Positions 61,961 through 64,000 of a stretch of 64,000 nucleotides of DNA are shown piece after piece. The notes below the pieces were generated by a model. That model saw only the letters and a program-made list of their open reading frames with translations. It did not search any database and was not told the DNA's origin. This DNA is from Mucilaginibacter myungsuensis (GTDB taxonomy: Bacteria > Bacteroidota > Bacteroidia > Sphingobacteriales > Sphingobacteriaceae). The DNA lies in contig NZ_JADFFL010000002.1 in the NCBI RefSeq assembly GCF_015222005.1, positions 124,001 through 188,000 on the forward strand, in the 5' to 3' direction. The translations under genes were made by a program, and so were the position numbers. Within the stretch, counting starts at the first letter, position 1. Every line of letters begins with the position of its first letter.

Positions 61961-62542
61961 TTAAACGCCTTCAAAAACGGTATCCAGATCCAACACAAAG
62001 CCCGGCAGGACAGGCGTTTCGATGTTATCGCCAATGGTCATTAACCGCGATGGCTGGTATTTCCTATCTACCAAAGTGTATTTTAAAAAGGTTTTATCCT
62101 GCGGCGATATGATCCAATATTCCAGCACGCCCGACTCTTCATAAACCTCGTACTTATTCCGCAGTTCTTTCTGATTATTGCCGGGAGACAGGATCTCTAC
62201 CACGATGTCGGGTGCGCCGGTACAGCCACGTTTATCTAACTTGCTGACATCGCATACCACACAAATATCAGGCTGTACTACAGTGAAGATCTGTTCATCG
62301 ATATTACTTTTACGCGCTAAACGAACGTCAAAAGGAGCGGTATAAACCTTACAAGTTTTACCTTTTAAATAGTTAAATATCTCATTAGATACCACAGCCG
62401 AGATATCTTGATGATACAAATTCGGCGCGGGTGTCATCTTAAAGATCTTCCCCTTGATCAGCTCGATGCGCTCCTCAAAGGTCCACTTTAGATAATCCGC
62501 GTAGCTGTACGTTTTATTAAGATCCAGATCAGATAATTGCAT
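61961..62542 (-). CDS. Uma2-family (DUF820) putative endonuclease
   Basis: The start at 62542 (MQLSDLDLNKT) is preferred to a TTG at 62563. The 193-residue protein belongs to the Uma2/DUF820 family of predicted PD-(D/E)XK restriction-like nucleases: QPDICVVCD and IVVEILSPGNNQKEL provide the acidic residues, followed by KYEVYEESGVLEYWII. Copies are often many in a genome; function is unknown. There is no partner gene. Confidence 0.85.
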   Translation of the reverse strand: MQLSDLDLNKTYSYADYLKWTFEERIELIKGKIFKMTPAPNLYHQDISAVVSNEIFNYLKGKTCKVYTAPFDVRLARKSNIDEQIFTVVQPDICVVCDVSKLDKRGCTGAPDIVVEILSPGNNQKELRNKYEVYEESGVLEYWIISPQDKTFLKYTLVDRKYQPSRLMTIGDNIETPVLPGFVLDLDTVFEGV

Positions 62543-62594
62543 AACATCCTGACTTTGTAACAAATATGGCGAATTTGTTTAAAACGCTTCGCAC

Positions 62595-64000
62595 TTAACT
62601 AAATTTCTCCAACATCATTTTCTCCAACGCGAACATCTCGTCGCGCAGTTTGGCGGCCGATAAAAAGTCCATATCCTTGGCGGCGGCCATCATATCTTTT
62701 TTGGTGTTGTCGATAGACTTTTGCAGGTCCTTTTTGCTCATGTACTGCACGATAGGGTCGGCGGCCAGGGCGTTGGTTACCGATTCTTCTTCTACGTAAG
62801 CTTTCTGTACCCCACCAATGAAATCCATTACGGATGTCTGTTCGATGATGGCTTCCCGTGTTTTACCTACCGTGCGTGGCGTGATGCCATGCTCTGCATT
62901 GTAAGCCATCTGTTTTTCGCGACGGCGGTTGGTCTCATCCATGGTGATCTGCATCGAATCGGTTATCTTATCTGCATACATGATCACCCGGCCACGGTCA
63001 TTACGGGCCGCACGACCAATGGTCTGTATCAACGAACGCTCTGACCGCAGGAAACCTTCTTTATCGGCATCCAAAATGGCCACCAGAGATACTTCGGGAA
63101 GGTCAAGCCCTTCGCGTAATAAGTTGATCCCGATCAGTACATCAAACTCTCCTAAACGCAGGCCGCGCAAGATCTCTACCCGCTGTAAGGTCTTCACCTC
63201 CGAGTGGATATAGCGGCACTTGATACCCAGGCGGTCCATGTATTTAGCTAACTCCTCGGCCATACGTTTGGTGAGGGTGGTCACCAGCACACGGTCGCCC
63301 ATTTTAATGGTATTGTCTACCTCTTCCAGCAGGTCATCAACCTGGTTGATCACCGGGCGTACATCGATCAGCGGATCTAATAGACCCGTTGGGCGGATAA
63401 CTTGCTCTACCACCACACCTTGCGATTTTTCCAATTCAAAATCGCCCGGAGTGGCGCTAACATATAGGGTCTGCGGGGCAAGGCGCTCAAATTCTTCGAA
63501 GTTTAGCGGGCGGTTATCCAAAGCCGCCGGTAAACGGAAACCGTGGTCGACCAATGATATCTTGCGCGAACGGTCACCACCGTACATGGCACGGATCTGC
63601 CCAACGGTCACGTGGCTCTCATCGATCACCATTAGGTAATCGTCCGGGAAATAATCCAGTAAACAGAACGGTCGACCGCCCGGTTGGCGGCCATCAAAAA
63701 AGCGCGAATAATTCTCTATGCCCGAGCAATAGCCCAACTCGCGGATCATCTCCAGATCGTAATTGGTCCGCTCTTCTAAACGCTTAGCTTCAAGGAATCG
63801 GCCGTCGGCAATAAATTGTTTTTTACGGGTCTCCAATTCTTCCTGTATCGCCCAAATAGATTTTAAGAACCTGTCGCGCGGGGCCACATAAAGGTTAGCG
63901 GGATAGACCACCATGTGGGTCATCTTCTCAACCGTTTTTCCGTTGGCCGGATCGAACATACTTAACTCTTCAATATCATCGCCAAAGAAAGATATGCGGT
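62595..64000 (-). CDS. uvrB: Excinuclease ABC subunit B, C-terminal part (cut by window edge)
   Basis: The frame is open to the window end: the codons past 63959 read RISFFGDDIEELS, the family sequence before MFDPANGK, so the true start lies beyond the window. The visible 468 or so residues contain the later helicase motifs (YVSATPGDFE, RVLVTTLTKRMAEEL, GINLLREGLDLPEVSLVAILDADKEG in separate parts, IQTIGRAARN) and the C-terminal UVR domain that binds UvrC. It acts in nucleotide-excision repair with UvrA and UvrC. Confidence 0.96.
   Translation of the reverse strand, partial: RISFFGDDIEELSMFDPANGKTVEKMTHMVVYPANLYVAPRDRFLKSIWAIQEELETRKKQFIADGRFLEAKRLEERTNYDLEMIRELGYCSGIENYSRFFDGRQPGGRPFCLLDYFPDDYLMVIDESHVTVGQIRAMYGGDRSRKISLVDHGFRLPAALDNRPLNFEEFERLAPQTLYVSATPGDFELEKSQGVVVEQVIRPTGLLDPLIDVRPVINQVDDLLEEVDNTIKMGDRVLVTTLTKRMAEELAKYMDRLGIKCRYIHSEVKTLQRVEILRGLRLGEFDVLIGINLLREGLDLPEVSLVAILDADKEGFLRSERSLIQTIGRAARNDRGRVIMYADKITDSMQITMDETNRRREKQMAYNAEHGITPRTVGKTREAIIEQTSVMDFIGGVQKAYVEEESVTNALAADPIVQYMSKKDLQKSIDNTKKDMMAAAKDMDFLSAAKLRDEMFALEKMMLEKFS

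Noticed and set aside
1-64000. tRNA or rRNA genes
   Set aside because: No cloverleaf with a TTC-loop-like GGTTCGAATCC segment or rRNA-like sequence was recognised by eye in the gaps; a covariance-model search would be decisive.

Overview
The window comes from a chromosome of the Bacteroidota, most likely the Sphingobacteriaceae (a Mucilaginibacter- or Pedobacter-like soil or water organism). The evidence is the family content: paired LytS-type kinases and LytTR regulators, DUF5686 and carboxypeptidase-regulatory surface proteins, FISUMP, the IPExxxVDY protein, TlpA-like thioredoxins and SCLS-type lipoproteins. Promoters of the Bacteroidota form TTTG-N19-TAnnTTTG are visible, and classical Shine-Dalgarno sites are mostly lacking. 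Genus is an inference. No tRNA, rRNA, CRISPR array or intact insertion sequence was seen.

Layout. 1-302: copies of a short palindromic repeat. 303-2721: acyl-CoA dehydrogenase and a TlpA-like lipoprotein, then a 247-bp MITE-like element. 3113-7447: core metabolism (pyk, an IPExxxVDY protein, acpP-fabF-rnc). 7467-7914: a frameshifted S23/four-helix-bundle gene between 25-bp inverted repeats. 8795-10954: yicC-gmk-nadD. 11142-16715: envelope and secreted proteins and a glycosyltransferase, ending in an array of four perfect hairpins. 16902-21086: ECF sigma factor, an anti-sigma/TonB-like fusion, and a divergent VWA protein. 21087-24934: an accessory island with nested palindromes, two unknown proteins with related N-termini, and a controller-like regulator overlapping a large nuclease-helicase. 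24935-33375: two secreted peptidases, gluQ, a LytTR two-component pair, a lipoprotein amidase and thiL. 33541-36593: two tandem secreted nucleases. 36834-43511: an MBL exonuclease, a C-terminal processing protease, an AlkA-like glycosylase and rarA. 44145-49489: sensor kinase, two periplasmic thioredoxins and a response regulator in one run. 49502-54593: FKBP isomerase, aspS and a third two-component pair. 54734-61887: mainly secreted or hypothetical proteins and peptidases. 61961-64000: a Uma2 protein and the C-terminal part of uvrB, cut by the window edge.

The most interesting locus is 22599-24860. A 73-residue HTH protein closely resembles the controller (C) proteins of type II restriction-modification systems. 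It is preceded by a duplicated ACTTATAGTC operator of the C-box type and overlaps (TAATG) a 662-residue protein. That protein joins a PD-(D/E)XK-like nuclease to a Schlafen-group-3/DUF2075 helicase. No methyltransferase is nearby, so this looks like a C-protein-controlled, methylase-free defence gene.

Other points of interest are several families of short palindromic repeats, start codons that directly abut promoter -7 elements (possible leaderless mRNAs), and the kinase-thioredoxin-thioredoxin-regulator operon.
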